Part shown: piece after piece, positions 1 to 11,609 of the stretch
How positions within the stretch are numbered: the stretch's first letter is position 1
Layout of the letters: the number at the start of each line of letters is the position of its first letter
Assembly: GCA_024349245.1 (NCBI GenBank)
Contig: JALDNG010000021.1
Location: 2,029,001-2,093,000, forward strand
Reading direction: 5' to 3'
Origin: Neodontobutis hainanensis
Taxonomy: Eukaryota > Chordata > Actinopteri > Gobiiformes > Odontobutidae
DNA length: 64,000 nt
Program-made: the position numbers and the translations under genes
Notes under the pieces: model-generated
What the model saw: only the letters and a program-made list of their open reading frames with translations
Databases searched by the model: none
Told to the model about the DNA's origin: nothing

Positions 1-750
1 ATAACAATGGAGACAGTTCCAGCTTGAGGGCAGTGACAGAAAAACACACAGAGTAACTGCTGAACAGAGAGGAGCAGAGCCCGTAAGTGAAAATCCATCC
101 TATAGTCCACTGCCAGACAGCAAAGTTGAGCTGAAATACACAAAACTAAATTGTATTTAATAACTCTTCACATGCAACTCCCTGGATTAGGTTTGGACTG
201 TTTGGTGCTCATAACTTTTCTCTTCTATAATATAATACATTTGTGTTGGTCTTTATTTGGACTTTATCCTAGAAAAGTCATATGACTCAGTCCCATTTGG
301 AGTACTCTTGACTGAATCCTCATTATTTCATCTAAAACTGCAACAGTGACCATGGCTTTTTTGGAAGAGAAGTTGTATAAATGAAATAGTGACAAACGTG
401 ACCTGCAGCAATGGCAGCTGCTCATATTTCTCCCCACATAGTTCCAGCTTCTAAACTTTTGCTCTAAAACTTTTACCAACTTTTTCTGCATCACTGAGGC
501 AGAAAATAAGGGCCTGAGTATTATGTAACTGTGTGGACTGTCTGTCTTTAGGATTAACTTAAGCATTTAATCAAACACTTACAAAGAAAGGCTTGGGTTT
601 GAGTTTTGAAGATAAACGATATTTTGTGCTTAATTATTTTGACTTAAAAAAACCCTTTAAAGTCTTGGTGCAGGCTTACTTTGAGTCAAAGCGGCAACAA
701 CATTTGGCCTGCATACACAAGAATGTCATACCAATGGAAACAAAAAATAA
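1..750. other. Anonymous AT-rich sequence
   Basis: I see no gene, RNA or recognisable repeat here. The open frames present are short, start at arbitrary ATGs and show no domain or compositional sign of coding. Confidence 0.5.
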
Positions 751-963
751 GTGGCGGCAGTAGCTGAGTGGGTAGAGCAGTCGTCTTTCAACCCGAAGGT
801 AGTTGGTTCGATTCCCACTCTCCCCACAGTTCATACTGTCATTGTGTCCTTGGGCAAAACACTTAACCCACCTTGCCTCCAGTGACTGTAACACTGATAA
901 TTACTGTAGAACAATGTAAGTCGCTTTGGATAAAAGCGTCTGCCAAATGAATAAATGTAAATG
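751..963 (+). mobile_element. tRNA-derived SINE with UnaL2-type 3' tail
   Basis: The head looks like a tRNA gene, with an A-box-like stretch at about 761-776 and a perfect B box (GGTTCGATTCC) at 805-815, the two parts of an internal RNA polymerase III promoter. A body containing the CCTTGGGCAAAACACTTAAC block follows. The tail has a 6-bp stem (CGCTTT/AAAGCG) around a GGATA loop at 922-938 and then TGTAA-like repeats. From the literature, this stem-loop is the recognition site of the eel L2-type LINE UnaL2. The same tail closes the LINE at 61985-63452, so that family is the probable source of the copying enzyme. The copy looks full length. No clear target-site duplication was found. Confidence 0.9.
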
Positions 964-1084
964 ATTAAAGGTTAAGGGGCAATATAGTCTAGGCCAAAAG
1001 GCAAATACTGTAACATAAAACCAGTAACATAAAACAAAAAAAAAATCAGAGGTAATTGTGAAGACTTTGTTTGGAGTTATTTTT

Positions 1085-1360
1085 CAGACTTTTGTGGTCC
1101 TGTGAAACTTTTAGCCCAAAAATATATATTCTTTTGATAGTTCTTAGATGTAAGAGCAGTAGAATCACACAGTGCCCTCAGCTGGACAGAAACCTCCAAT
1201 GTAACCTGTCGCTGGGGCGAGGACTTATCAAAAGTCAAAAAACAAAAAAAGACTAAAATTAGAAAACTATTTTTGCCCTCAAACCTGCTGCTAGTCTCCA
1301 CTGGTAAACAATATTGCGCTGCTTTTTCGCCCTCTACTGGCTAAAATTTACACGGTGGTA
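1085..1360. repeat. Dispersed repeat family B, copy 1
   Basis: This stretch shares blocks with 34070-34440 and 35540-35830. The shared blocks are an 'AAAAATATATATTCT' block, an 'AGTAGAATC' block, a 'CAGCTGGACAGAAA' block and, near the right end, 'CGCCCTCTACTGGCTAAA' (about 1329-1346). No coding potential is visible and the ends are not defined. The class (MITE, LINE tail or other) is unknown. Confidence 0.55.
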
Positions 1361-1739
1361 CTATATTTGGCTCTTATAGTCATAATAAAAGATATGACAG
1401 TTAAAATGTTCAAGGCTTTTTATAAATTCACCAAAATATTTAAATATCTACTGTATACATCTGTCAGTATGTTTGTAGAAGTGCATATGTGTATTTGTGA
1501 ATAATGGAATGTTGCGCTGTGTTGAATGTGTAAAACACACGGAAGTGTCGGGTGCGGGCGGCAGCTGGACCCGGTGTCCTTGTCTGGAGCAGACAGGCCG
1601 AGCGGGACAGTGAGGCAGGCAGAGGCTGGACTTTATAGGTAGATAACCATCGAGGACCATCAGAGTAAAAAAACTGACGAAATCTGTGGATACACAAAAA
1701 CAAATAGACCTTGACCCTATAGTCACTTTCATATGTAGC

Positions 1740-1888
1740 ATTTGTGACTGTTGTCCTTTGATTAATGTGGGCTCAGGCACCTTTTTAATGTTCTATTTAT
1801 TCTGTTTTGGTTGTCAGATTGTGCAGCATGTCCTCTGTCCAAGACAAATTTCTCTCAAAAGGAGACAAAGTAACCTTTAACCTCTAAC
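1740..1888 (+). mobile_element. LINE 3' tail fragment
   Basis: It ends with 'TGTCCAAGACAAATTTCTC' followed by a short AAAGTAACC-type end. The same block closes the internally deleted LINE at 57780-59185, so this is read as a heavily 5'-truncated insertion of the same or a related family. No open frame survives. Confidence 0.5.
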
Positions 1889-3495
1889 CTTTTATTTGCC
1901 TTACAATGTGACCCATCAAAGCACCAGGGTGTCACTAATTTTACTGAGAACAGCTTCATTACCAATAATGATCGCATTTCCAAGCATCCCTGTGGTCCTT
2001 TTTAAAAAGTTTTGTTGATAATTGAAAAAAATCTCTTTAAGATGTTATGAATAAAATATTGCAACCATCACATTTTTAATTGTGCTCTTTAGCAGCTTTC
2101 CTTGTGTGGAAAACTACTCTAGTGTATTACAGGTTTTCCATTATGTGAAATATGAAATCTGGAACTGCAGTGGTGCCACAGATACTTTTACCTGTAGTTT
2201 TGTATTTAAACAGCAGTTTTAAGTTTTTAAAAGGGGATTAGATGTTAGTGTCTTTAAGCCTGACACTTTTCTGACAGAGTTCAGTTCAAAGTTGTCAAAT
2301 TCAAAGTTGTGCAGTGGTAGAGGATGGAAATGGAAGATGAAGTGACTCATGGTGTAAAATTATTTTCACTCTTGGTTTTTTTGCGAGTACACAGGCTCCT
2401 CATCCAACCTTACAGCCCTGTCACAGTCGCACTGCAGCCTGCCATCTGTGACCGAGAGGCAGCAGTGAAAATCTTCCTCAGAGGCCCTCGAGCTCAATAT
2501 GCCTTTGACTATAGGTCCCTCCATATTTCAGTCAGTTCTTTCTTCTTGCTTTCGTTTCCATTGTGGTGAACTGAGTTGAGTCAGATGGAAACAATGAAAA
2601 GCCATATTTTATACTGGAGCTAACATTAGTGTAGTTTATCATTGTCCGTTATTTCTTTATGAAGTGTATGAAGTGTAAGTGCAACAGAACCCAAGTCTAC
2701 TTATGTTTTTTTTTCAGTGTTGCAAATGACAAATACAAAAATCAAAGAGAAATTCTGAGGAGGGAATAAAAATGTTATGCAGAAATCCTTTATTACTATT
2801 GGACCAGAAGATTTGTAAGCAAACCGCATTTCAGTGGAAATATAGCTTTTGAAATAAGGGTAAATCTGCTCTAAACGGTGCCCACAACTGCCCAAACACT
2901 TTAACTGTATTAAGTCTCAAAATCCTTGATGTGTATTAGTAGTTTATCCCCAGTGTAAAACCCTAAAGGAGTCAGAGTCCCTGAGCTGGCACATTGAGCT
3001 CCTTAATCCTTCACAGGAGGAGAGCCGTTAAAACATTAATATGATTTGAACTCTGCTGGGAGACTGTACCTTTGCCTTGAGCGACACTGCAGAGGTGCTT
3101 TAAACTGTGAGCTACAGTAAAATAAGGTATGTTCTGTGTGCGAGATTGTATTTGGGACAATAACCTGCCAGTGGCACACTTTAATAATAGCATACTGCGT
3201 TTGTGGACACATTTTTTTCAAATGTTTGCCATTATTGTTTGAAAAAGGTGCTAAATACACATTTAGTATTAGGCTAAACAATGCTGTTTAGTGCAGGAAA
3301 GACATGGACACAAGTCAAAAGACCAGCCTCTTTGGCTAAGTTCTTGTTCTAAAGAATAAAAACTGTAAAGTGCAGTCTGATTTACTCTAAGAAAACAATA
3401 CAATAGTACCAAACTTTTCCATTAAGACTTTGGTGTATAGAGACATTTCCGAGAATGACAAGGACAACGTTAGTTGTGAGGTCTGGCTATGAGGC
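1889..3495. other. Anonymous sequence
   Basis: I recognise no gene or repeat family in this stretch. Short open frames on both strands lack domains and look random. Confidence 0.45.
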
Positions 3496-3537
3496 TGGAT
3501 GTGCCCCCCTGGATGTGCCCCCCTGGGTGTGCCCCCG
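3496..3537. repeat. Small 14-bp tandem repeat
   Basis: Three head-to-tail copies of a 14-bp unit (TGGATGTGCCCCCC). The third copy differs at two positions. It is the only C-run-rich block in the neighbourhood. Confidence 0.9.
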
Positions 3538-3636
3538 ATCCGCCAGTTGTTGAGCAATGGTTTACATTATATAGATTGATATAGTTTTTGTTCACAATTT
3601 GCTTAATACTAAAAAAAGGTCAGATTATTTTTTCCT

Positions 3637-3952
3637 TCATGTTAAATGGAATGCTTTCATATAACACTTTTTCGCACCCTTCTCGTGCACCCAAAGCACT
3701 TCCACTCACCCTATTCACACCTGGACAGAGAGGGGGGGGGGCTGCCATACAAACGGCCCTCACAGCCTTCTCCGACCACCACCAAACACACCCTCACACA
3801 TTCATACACCAGAGCTACGGACACTGGAGCCAAGGTGGGTTAAGTGTCTTGCCCAAGGACACAACAACAATACAAACAGGAGAGAGCAGGAATTGAACCA
3901 CCAACCTTCTGGTTTTAAGACAACTGCTCTACCACTGAGCCACTGTGCCCTT
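3637..3952 (-). mobile_element. tRNA-derived SINE with 'GCTTTGGGTG...GTGTTATAT' tail
   Basis: Read on the minus strand it begins with a tRNA-like head. This has an A-box-like GGCTCAGTGGTAGAGC near 3940-3925 and a B-box-like GGTTCAATTCC near 3901-3891. The body carries the CCTTGGGCAAGACACTTAAC block also present in the SINE at 751-963. The 3' part is different: AAGTGCTTTGGGTGCAC, then GTGTTATATGAA, the degenerate form of the fish tail 'AAAGCGCTTTG...GCGCTATATAAA'. A run of nine G/C bases near 3731-3740 interrupts the body. No open frame has meaning here. Confidence 0.85.
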
Positions 3953-4444
3953 GTCAAAGCCTGAAGAGTTTAACACAGTTAAAAGATCACACTCAAGAAC
4001 ATTTATTTGCACCAACCATGTGTCCTGTATTTGTACCATGTAAGGTCATTTTTGATTGGGTTTTCTGACACTAAAGGTCACATGTATACAGCTGCACTAA
4101 GTCTCAAAGCCTGGTACATGCTCAGATAACTCTATGAAACCCTAATTCAATCCTGTAATTTCCCATTTTTTCAAACAAAGCTGTTTGACCATGTTGGTTT
4201 GGCAGAATAATTTTGCACTTGTTTTTTTACATCTTTGTGAATAATTGAAGGTTGATGAAAATCACAACATGAGCAGATGGACAAGGCCAAACTTGAGGTC
4301 AGCTTCACGACCGTCCTGACGGATACGGACAGGATGTGAGAACATATGTGGAGACAGATTTCAGGTTACATGTACACATCACAAGTGTCCTCCAACGTGG
4401 CTGTAAGCTTGGAGCTGACGTGTATGTGTATCTACTTCTGACAA

Positions 4445-4522
4445 ACTAATCTACTGTCACCAAAGTGTTGACAGTAGATTAGTGAGCCACTCTACCACCA
4501 AAGCGGTGGTAGAGTGGCTCAC
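4445..4522. repeat. Two adjacent perfect hairpins
   Basis: Hairpin 1 has 15-bp perfect arms at 4445-4459 and 4469-4483 with a 9-nt loop. Hairpin 2 has 18-bp perfect arms at 4482-4499 and 4505-4522 with a 5-nt loop. The two share the bases 4482-4483. No transposon end or RNA family that I know explains both. Confidence 0.9.
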
Positions 4523-4617
4523 TTTCACAAATGGTGGTTACAAAGGCAATAAATAGAACTGTTTCCAAAATAAAACTGAGCTATTTCTCTGATATTGTCC
4601 TAAGCTACTCAACAAAA

Positions 4618-4955
4618 TCTCCAGTGTTGAACTAACACAGTGGGTGTTACAAATTGGAATCTCATAAACACAGTGTTAAATCTTAGATCATGCCTATTAA
4701 AGTGTTATAAACCAACCTTAAACAAAGATGACAAACATGACAGTCACAAAGACCAGACAGAGATGTACTTTGAAAATGTAAATGTAAAAAATGTACTTTA
4801 TATTTCATTTTTATTGGAGACTCAGTCAGAGTCTACTTTTGAGACAGTGTCTTGACCTGTAGAAGTTTTACAGTTCAGCCTGAGTCTTAGTGGATGTTAT
4901 CAGAAAAAATGTATTGAGGTAAGTCTTGAGTGTGAACATCTGTGATAAGAAAATT
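4618..4955 (+). repeat. Dispersed repeat family A, copy 1
   Basis: It shares its core with four other places: a 'GACCAGACAGAGATG' block, a 'GGAGACTCAGTCAGAGTCTAC' type block and 'TTTTACAGTTCAG'. The other copies are 22524-22990 (opposite strand), 24481-24710 and 38724-39177, and 11610-12499 through a different block. It begins with CTCCAGTGTT...AACACAGTGGG, also found at 24481. It is probably a non-autonomous DNA transposon (MITE). No transposase is encoded. Confidence 0.6.
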
Positions 4956-5774
4956 ATTTATACTTGTATATTTGAGTTATTTTCTCTCATTCCCCAGATT
5001 AATGTAAGGTAATTATTTTAGCAACAGATTTAGTTTGGGGCGTTTGACTCCCACACCAGGTCAGGAGGGGGTGTACATACATAAAGTTAGCACAAAGCTG
5101 AGCAGTAAAACCATTATTTAGAACAAAGTTTCAGAAACTTCTCCCGAAAAACAAAAAAAGAGGTGCCAGTTACAGTCAAATAGGTTCCAGTCCCAAAAAG
5201 AGGAGGTGAAAGAATATTTTCCCTCGTGTTCCACACAAATCAAGCAGTGGAGCAGGGGCCACTCAGACAGTCGTGGTCCATAGCCCCATCGTGAGGGGGG
5301 TCAGAAGCCCCTCCTCAGAGTTACAGGTGTGTCTGTCAGAGAGTACATTTTCTCTTTTCTGTTTATGCTAAATGCACACTGCATAAGGGCATCAACAGTA
5401 TCGGACTCAGCAGGGGCCACCCGCTGGCTCCACTGAGGCTGGATCGAGCAGCACTGGGTCTGGGTCTCAGTCTGGGAGTTGGTCTTGGGACAATTGAGGG
5501 CTCTGGTCCCGGCGTTCTTTCTCCGGTGTTTTTAACATGTTTATTGTTTAACATAATAGCATTATTATTTTGACAGCATGTATACTTAAAAGTTACACAT
5601 CAAATATGTACTTTCTTCAACATTTAAGCCTCAGATGTGGTTTGGTAGTCTACATAAACCTTTATTTGTCATTTCCTATTCCCTCTCTCATCACTGTTAT
5701 ATTCTCGTGTTGGTTGGACAGGATTGTCTTTCAGAAGCCTGAAACACTGATATCTGTTCATTTATAAACCGAGA
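4956..5774. other. Anonymous sequence with a GC-richer patch
   Basis: No gene recognised. The stretch from about 5230 to 5530 is clearly more GC-rich than its surroundings, but no frame in it shows a domain. Confidence 0.4.
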
Positions 5775-6155
5775 CTCGTTCACAGAGCGAATGAGCACAA
5801 GCAGCTACAGCCTGCGCTCAAAGGACTTGCTTTTACTCTCGGAAAGAAAGCTTTTACGTTTGCAGCACTTGCAGCATGGAATGATCTGCAGAAAGATTTA
5901 AACTGAAAGACTTGGTTTATTTAAAGAATTTTAAAATGATTTTGAGTAACATTGAAGAAGATTATTTTCTTTGTTGTTTTTAGCTGATCATTTTATTGAA
6001 TTGTAACCATCTTACTAATTATTTTATGAATGTATGGTTGCTTTTCTTGTTGAAATATTATTATATCATTTCTGATTGTGCTGCTGTCTTGGCCACTAGA
6101 ACACTTTTCCAAAATACATTTTTATCCTGGTTTTATAAAGATTATAAATAAAAAA
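5775..6155 (+). pseudogene. C-terminal end and 3' UTR of a CR1/L2-type LINE
   Basis: In frame from about 5839, residues LGKKAFTFAALAAWNDLQKD are readable and then run into a stop. The continuation (LKDLVYLKNFK) lies in a shifted frame. This is the pattern found at the very C terminus of fish CR1/L2-type LINE ORF2 proteins, downstream of the reverse transcriptase. The non-coding tail contains 'GCTGCTGTCTTGGCC', and ends with a TCCTGGTTTTATAAAGATTATAAATAAA stretch, corresponding to a common fish LINE 3' end. The 5' part, including the whole reverse transcriptase, is absent, as expected from 5' truncation. It is dead, with a stop and at least one frameshift. Confidence 0.7.
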
Positions 6156-6644
6156 AAATACTATATCACATTTCAACCATACCTGTTTTAAAGAGAATAT
6201 CTATTCGAGCCATAGCCCTAGAAAACTTCTACAGAGGTGTTGAACATTCACATTTCTTCCACTGCTGCTTTCAACTCCTTGGCCCAGAGTTAGACCCCTC
6301 CAAGCCTATGTATGTAAGGTTATTCAGGCTAATGTAAAGCCTAATGAGCATGCACGACAATCAGAGATGTCAGGTGCTCTGAGAAGTCTGACGCCCACAC
6401 AGGACAGGTCCTACACAGATCCCAGCAGCAAGCTGAGTATTGAGCTCAAGACGTGTCGATGAAGGGGTTTTAGGACTGTACAGCAGATTTTGATGTACAG
6501 CCCACAGCAAAAGGAGAAAAGACATGCATTTTTACCTAATAGTGTGTTACCGTACATATGGGTATTAAAGACAGTGGTCTCATATGCTAATACTTTTCAA
6601 CTCTTTGGGGAAACAAGCAGCAAGTTTAATTTGATATTTTTTAT

Positions 6645-6802
6645 TTTACTGGGACGGCCAACAATGTTTTATACCCACGCAACACTGCAATTTAGAAGAT
6701 TATTGAACTGTGACAAAAGTGGTCAGTGCCACACATCTGTGTCCGAGATGACAGACCCTGCAATCGGTGTGGCTGCCGACAAGAAATTTCCCCCATGAGG
6801 AT
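6645..6802 (+). mobile_element. LINE 3' tail fragment
   Basis: It closes with GACAAGAAATTTCCCCCATG followed by AGGATAATAAACGGATAAT. This matches the form of many fish non-LTR retrotransposon tails (AAATTTCCCC...GGATAATAAAG). No readable ORF2 piece precedes it. Confidence 0.5.
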
Positions 6803-7547
6803 AATAAACGGATAATTATAATGATATAAAAATTGCCTGTAATAAGTATTTGTCAGTGTTACAAGTTAAAGACAATTGTAGAAAATGATTTTATGACATA
6901 TATAATCATTTCACAGCACTTCACAACAGGCCATCTTTGCCCCTTTTCTCAAAACTAAAACTTTTCTGACTCTATTTCTCTTTTGTTTTTTCCCTTGTTC
7001 TGAGCATGACACTTGGCTGGACACTTGCCCACGCTGGGGTTGACATTTGGGCTGATTTGTCCTTTGCTCCAAGTGCTGGTCATTGCCAGTACCAATCACT
7101 GTGACATGTAATAATACAGTACTTTAGGACATTGCACAGCTGTCACCAGGCCACTTCAGGGACTCTCTGTTAATAGATAGAAACTGTTGCATGATGCACA
7201 AACCAAAAACTACTAAAGGTATGTATTTTAATAATATGCTTGATCCTCATTTAAGTCATTTAGGATGACTTCTCTTTCCAGAGTCTAGAGAGATTAAAGC
7301 ACCACGGGAAGTGTTTAACAGAGCTGAAAATATTTCATAATATTTAAAGAACATTAAATTTTATAATTACATAGAATTCACAATAAACTTAATTGGGCTT
7401 GATGTCAGTTGCGTTGTATATGGTACCGTCAGAGTAAAATACTGTGCACAGGACAGATTAGGCTGGTGACGTTTGTATGAAATAGAAAACTTAATATTTA
7501 ATATATTTGCTCATAATAGGATAATATAATATATATCAGTTCATTAA
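6803..7547. other. Anonymous AT-rich sequence
   Basis: I see no supported gene or repeat here. Confidence 0.45.
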
Positions 7548-7715
7548 TTCATTTTATTCCACTTTGTTCCACTTTGTCTAGGGACACTTTAGATTTGCAG
7601 ATTAACCTGTACATGCATGTGTTTGGACCGAAGGAGGAAGCCGGAGTACCTGGAGAGAACCCTCAGTAACAGGAGAAGGACTGGAGACTCCTTACATATA
7701 TCATATTCAAATATT
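7548..7715. repeat. Interspersed repeat fragment
   Basis: The block 'ATTAACCTGTACATGCATGT...TTTGGACCGAAGGAGGAAGCCGGAGTACC' is a degenerate copy of a repeat I know to be common in fish genomes. Its family and orientation are not certain from the sequence alone. Confidence 0.4.
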
Positions 7716-8604
7716 TTGCAGAAGGATAACTACATTATGCTTTAGTTCAAGGGTTAGTTTAATGAATGTGGCTTGAGACCAAACAGACGTTCTATGAAAA
7801 GTAGCCAGTCAAAATGTGATTTTATTTCGCTTTCATCTCAGTCCTATGTTTTGTAACACGGCAAAATAACTGCTCTATGGACGTTTATCTGCTGCTCTTC
7901 AGGTGCATTGGGCAAAATTAATTTCCTTTCCTTTCAGAAAGAATCCGGGAGGTTGTTTCTTTTGTTCCGCTCTAGAAGCAGGTGACTGACTGTCGGTTAC
8001 TTATCTCGGCCGAGGCTCGCAGCTGCACAAACTGAAGCGAGTATAATATAGATTAGGTATAATTACTGAAGCCCACGGTCTTTCTTTATTTTATTTTTTA
8101 TGCCATTACTGAGATGCAATGTCAGGGGCTTTTGGGATACAGTACTTTTCATCGGGCTTTTGCAAACCCTCAGTTTTGACTGAAGTCTTGAAATAATTAC
8201 AAATTTTCAAGGACTTTATTAGCCCCACTCTGATGATCAAAATCAGATTCAGTACATTTTGTTTCTTTAGTATGTGGTGTGTTATTAAAGTGGAATACAC
8301 GATCATGATGGTGAGGTGGATGGAGGAGGAGAGAGCGGCAGGGAGCAGTGACGTAAACTAAATCTGAATTAATGGAGCCTGGATATGGATGACCATTGGA
8401 TGGATGATTATTGATTTTAAAGTTGTTTTATGGGACGCCAGATGAACTGCTCTAAGACAGAGCGAGTGATATGTTTGTATGGTTGGGCAGTGAGTTATTC
8501 GGCCTGCAGAGTTCTGAAAGAGTTGCAGTTTCTAGAGGGATTTATTGGGTTGAGGGCGAAGATAATGTCACAGAGTTAAATAGAAGGCAACTCACTCTTT
8601 TAGG
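7716..8604. other. Anonymous sequence
   Basis: I see no supported gene or repeat. The open frames are short and lack features. Confidence 0.45.
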
Positions 8605-8915
8605 TCCTTTAGTGTCGACAAATAGCGTTTTTTTTTTTTGTACCCTAGGCACCCAAAAGCACTCAAAATTCACCGTTTTCACACACATTCACCCCTGGGA
8701 CAGACAGAGATGGGGGCTGACCTACACACCGTGCTCACAGCCTTCTCCGAACACCACACAACACACCTCTACAGTCACACACATTCATACACCAGAGCTA
8801 CAGACACTGGAGGCAGGTTAAATAAAACAACAGTATAACCCGGAGAGATCAGGAATCGACCCAACAACCTTCCGGTTATAGGATGATCGTTCTACCACTT
8901 GAGACTCAACACCCT
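8605..8915 (-). mobile_element. tRNA-derived SINE, diverged copy
   Basis: On the minus strand a degenerate tRNA-like head lies at about 8915-8840, with a B-box-like GGTCGATTCC. A body with the CTCCAGTGTCTGTAGC block follows, then a tail with AGTGCTTTTGGGTGCC and AACGCTATTTG. This is the same tail type as the copy at 3637-3952. The CCTTGGGCAAGACACTTAAC block is deleted here. The poly-A/T run at about 8630-8640 lies inside the tail. Confidence 0.75.
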
Positions 8916-9375
8916 TTATACGGTAACAATAAAGAGCAGAAGAGTCCTGTTTTCTTTTTATTACAAGTTTTAAAAAATCTGACAAATCTGGAGAAGTTTT
9001 TAACATTTCAGGGCCACAATCTTTCATGTTATCTTTTCAAAAAACTCTCATTAGTAGAGAAAGACAAAAGAGGCTTTTAGTAAGTGTACCGCTCTCTTGG
9101 TCCCCACAAGGATTTAGTATAATTTAGCACAGTAAACGTTTTAAAGCCAAACTCCAGTCATTATGAAAAACTGAGTGGATTGGCGTGCACAGTGCTCAGA
9201 GTGACGGGAGTATAAAAATATCCATCTTCACAGCAGAAGTTTGAGGAGACTGTGATCAATCCAATCACTCACATGTTCTACACTCTCAGTCTGTAGGGTA
9301 TATACTATAGGGGTTCCAGCTGAAAACAAGAACACATACCTGAAGAGGAATAAGAACTCATTCCCACCTATATCA
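8916..9375. other. Anonymous sequence
   Basis: I see no supported feature. Confidence 0.4.
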
Positions 9376-9690
9376 AGACAAGACTAGACATTTATTTTTG
9401 TATAACGCAATATCTCAACAACAGCCACCTCAAAGAGCTTAACAGACTGCACTAGACAGCATCCCCTGTCCTTAGACCCTCCATCAGGGTGAGGAAAAAC
9501 TCCAAAAAAAAACAGCCGGGGAAAAAGAGAAACCTCAGGGAGAACCACAGAAGGAGGGATCCACTCCCAGGACGGACAGGCCGTGCAAGAATGTGTCCTG
9601 GACAGTTGAAAAAATACATATAAATACACAAACATATTCAGAAAAAAAACATTTATTTTGACAGTGTCCAGTGTCCACTCTGTGTGCAAT
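9376..9690 (-). mobile_element. Retroelement 3' region, family D, copy 1
   Basis: On the minus strand it reads through a GGAGTGGATCCCTCCTTCTG block, a TGGTTCTCCCTGAGGTTTCT block, 'GATGGAGGGTCTAAGGACAGG' and a tail 'TACAAAAATAAATGTCTAGTC'. The same order is found at 23880-24160 and 61500-61835, both on the plus strand. Repeats with this design are abundant in fish and are usually 3' UTRs of non-LTR retrotransposons. No coding part remains. Confidence 0.65.
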
Positions 9691-9784
9691 GGTGGGTGGG
9701 ACCGCTGCCATCATTAAGGTAGATGACAGATGGGCTGGGGGTCCTCACACTGGAGCAGAGTCCAGGAAGAGGGCTGGGATGCCT

Positions 9785-9895
9785 TTATGTAGTTTGTGTC
9801 TTGCACTTGAATGTACGTCATGTTTAATGTCTGTGTCTAGCGACTATATGTACTTTCTGTGTGTCCAAGACAAACTTCCTTCAGGACAAAAAAAA
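9785..9895 (+). mobile_element. LINE 3' tail fragment
   Basis: It ends with TGTCCAAGACAAACTTCCTTC followed by an A-run at about 9889-9897. This is the same tail type as at 1740-1888 and 59130-59180. No ORF survives. Confidence 0.45.
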
Positions 9896-11609
9896 AAGAA
9901 ACATGACAAAATAATTATTAGGTGGCGGTTAAATAGGACAAAACCATTTCAATCTCAACAATATGTCTGTGGAGGTTCTCAGTCATCCAGGACATAATCA
10001 AGAAAAGGATTTAACAAAGGAATCAAATATTGGTCTTACCAATGACTGGCCAGTTTTTTTGTTTTTATAAAACTAACATGCTTTGCCCTGATTGCATTAC
10101 GTTTTGGGGTTACACTGGATTGTAATCATCCATTAGATGTTAAATATAGCTGCTGTATACATACCTTCGCACTATACATTCACTGCACTGTCATATGTTA
10201 CAGTTCTCTTTATTGCTACTATACATTTGCTTTGTATACTCATTGTATTTTTTACCATATTTGACTTCTTTTATTTAGATCTACAGTCTCTGTTTCATAT
10301 TTCCTCTGCATTACTGCACCATTTGCACCAGTGATTCAGCTTTATATAACTTGCTGTACATTTCCTACTGCAATGCTTAACTGCAGTACTGTTACTGTGT
10401 ACTCTGCATTTCTTGCCACACTTCTGGTTTAGATATGTGCATGTGCATGTGTAATAATTAACACAACTGTCGGTATAGTGGATAAAAAATGTACAAATAC
10501 GTAGGCCATGTCATTCTTTACTATTCTCTAAATCAAGAGCAGCCCAGTTCTCTGCAGACAAGATGCTGCTTGTCTTGTGTTGGATATATGACTCAAGCTG
10601 CTTTGGCGTAGGTGTCTATTAATCCTTTGGGCTCAGCCGGTGTCAATATGTCCCAGAGCTACAAGCAGAACTCTCATTAACATGAAGTATTGCCCCAAGT
10701 TTGCAAACCTGGAAAGTTTTGGCAAGAACAAACAAAACCAAGGGAGAAAATAGTGGTTGTGTGTTGTGTGTTTGAAGGAAAAGAAGGATAAGCTTGTACT
10801 ATTTGTTAACAACATGAACTGCAGTATATTTTTATTTAAATAGAGTCATTAGTCATTGGAAGGTATAAGTCACAGGATGCTTAAGACCATGTTATGCAAG
10901 ACTTGACACCAAATAAAACTGCACGGAGTTATTCAGGAATCATTTTGATTTTGATGTGCTTCATTAAAAATCTGCTTGATGAGATTTATCACATAATTGC
11001 TTTGGGCACAGAGTAAAATATGTCACCATTTTTGACACAACCTCTCCATGTAGGTGCTAGGGACTGGCTCAATTAGACTGTGGCTGTGTCACAGTGGAGC
11101 TACTTTTTTAGATTTTTATGCAGTCAGTTCCAGGCTTGATGGTCTCTTTTTCTCTTTTTCCAGTGTAGACATTTTTTGTTCAGTATGCTATACTATCATG
11201 TCCAAATCATTCACAAGAACTGCCTGAGGTTAAAGGGCAGATCGAAGAAAGAAGCTGCCAAAGTTTCTCTCCTGGACGGCAGGTGCTCCCTCAGTCAAAG
11301 CGTGAAGAGCTTGAAGTTCTGTTTCTACAGCAATAGTAACCAAGTCAACAAGAGATTTTATCCCAAATTCAAAGCACAATTGGTAAACAAGAGTGGCAGG
11401 GGTTTGTGTGGTGCTCGGGGGTCTTCACAGTGGGGTGGGGAGATTAAGAGAATCACATTAGGTGCTGTTGTGTAATCTGTCATGTGCGGCTGGTTTGTGG
11501 ATCCTTTTAATTAAACTGTTGAGGGGTTGTGTCGGGTCACATCTCAGCACTGCCTTGTGGGGTTAGCTTCATGCATAAAGCAGGATTAACGCGAGCAGAC
11601 TGACTGACA
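9896..11609. other. Anonymous sequence
   Basis: No gene or recognisable repeat. A 99-residue frame at 11176-11475 has no known domain and no coding signature, and I do not call it a gene. Confidence 0.45.

Noticed and set aside
751..830. tRNA gene candidates at the SINE heads (also at 3880-3952, 29357-29425, 45470-45530, 51005-51075)
   Set aside because: A and B boxes are present, but each head is joined to a SINE body or tail, or is a fragment of one. The cloverleaf stems are not kept, so these are SINEs and not working tRNA genes.
9384..9997. Open frames of about 100 residues
   Set aside because: They lie in the retroelement family D tail and the LINE tail and have no domain. Their reading frame is not kept in the other copies.
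11176..11475. 99-residue open frame
   Set aside because: No domain, no repeat of the frame elsewhere, no promoter or splice context. It is compatible with chance.
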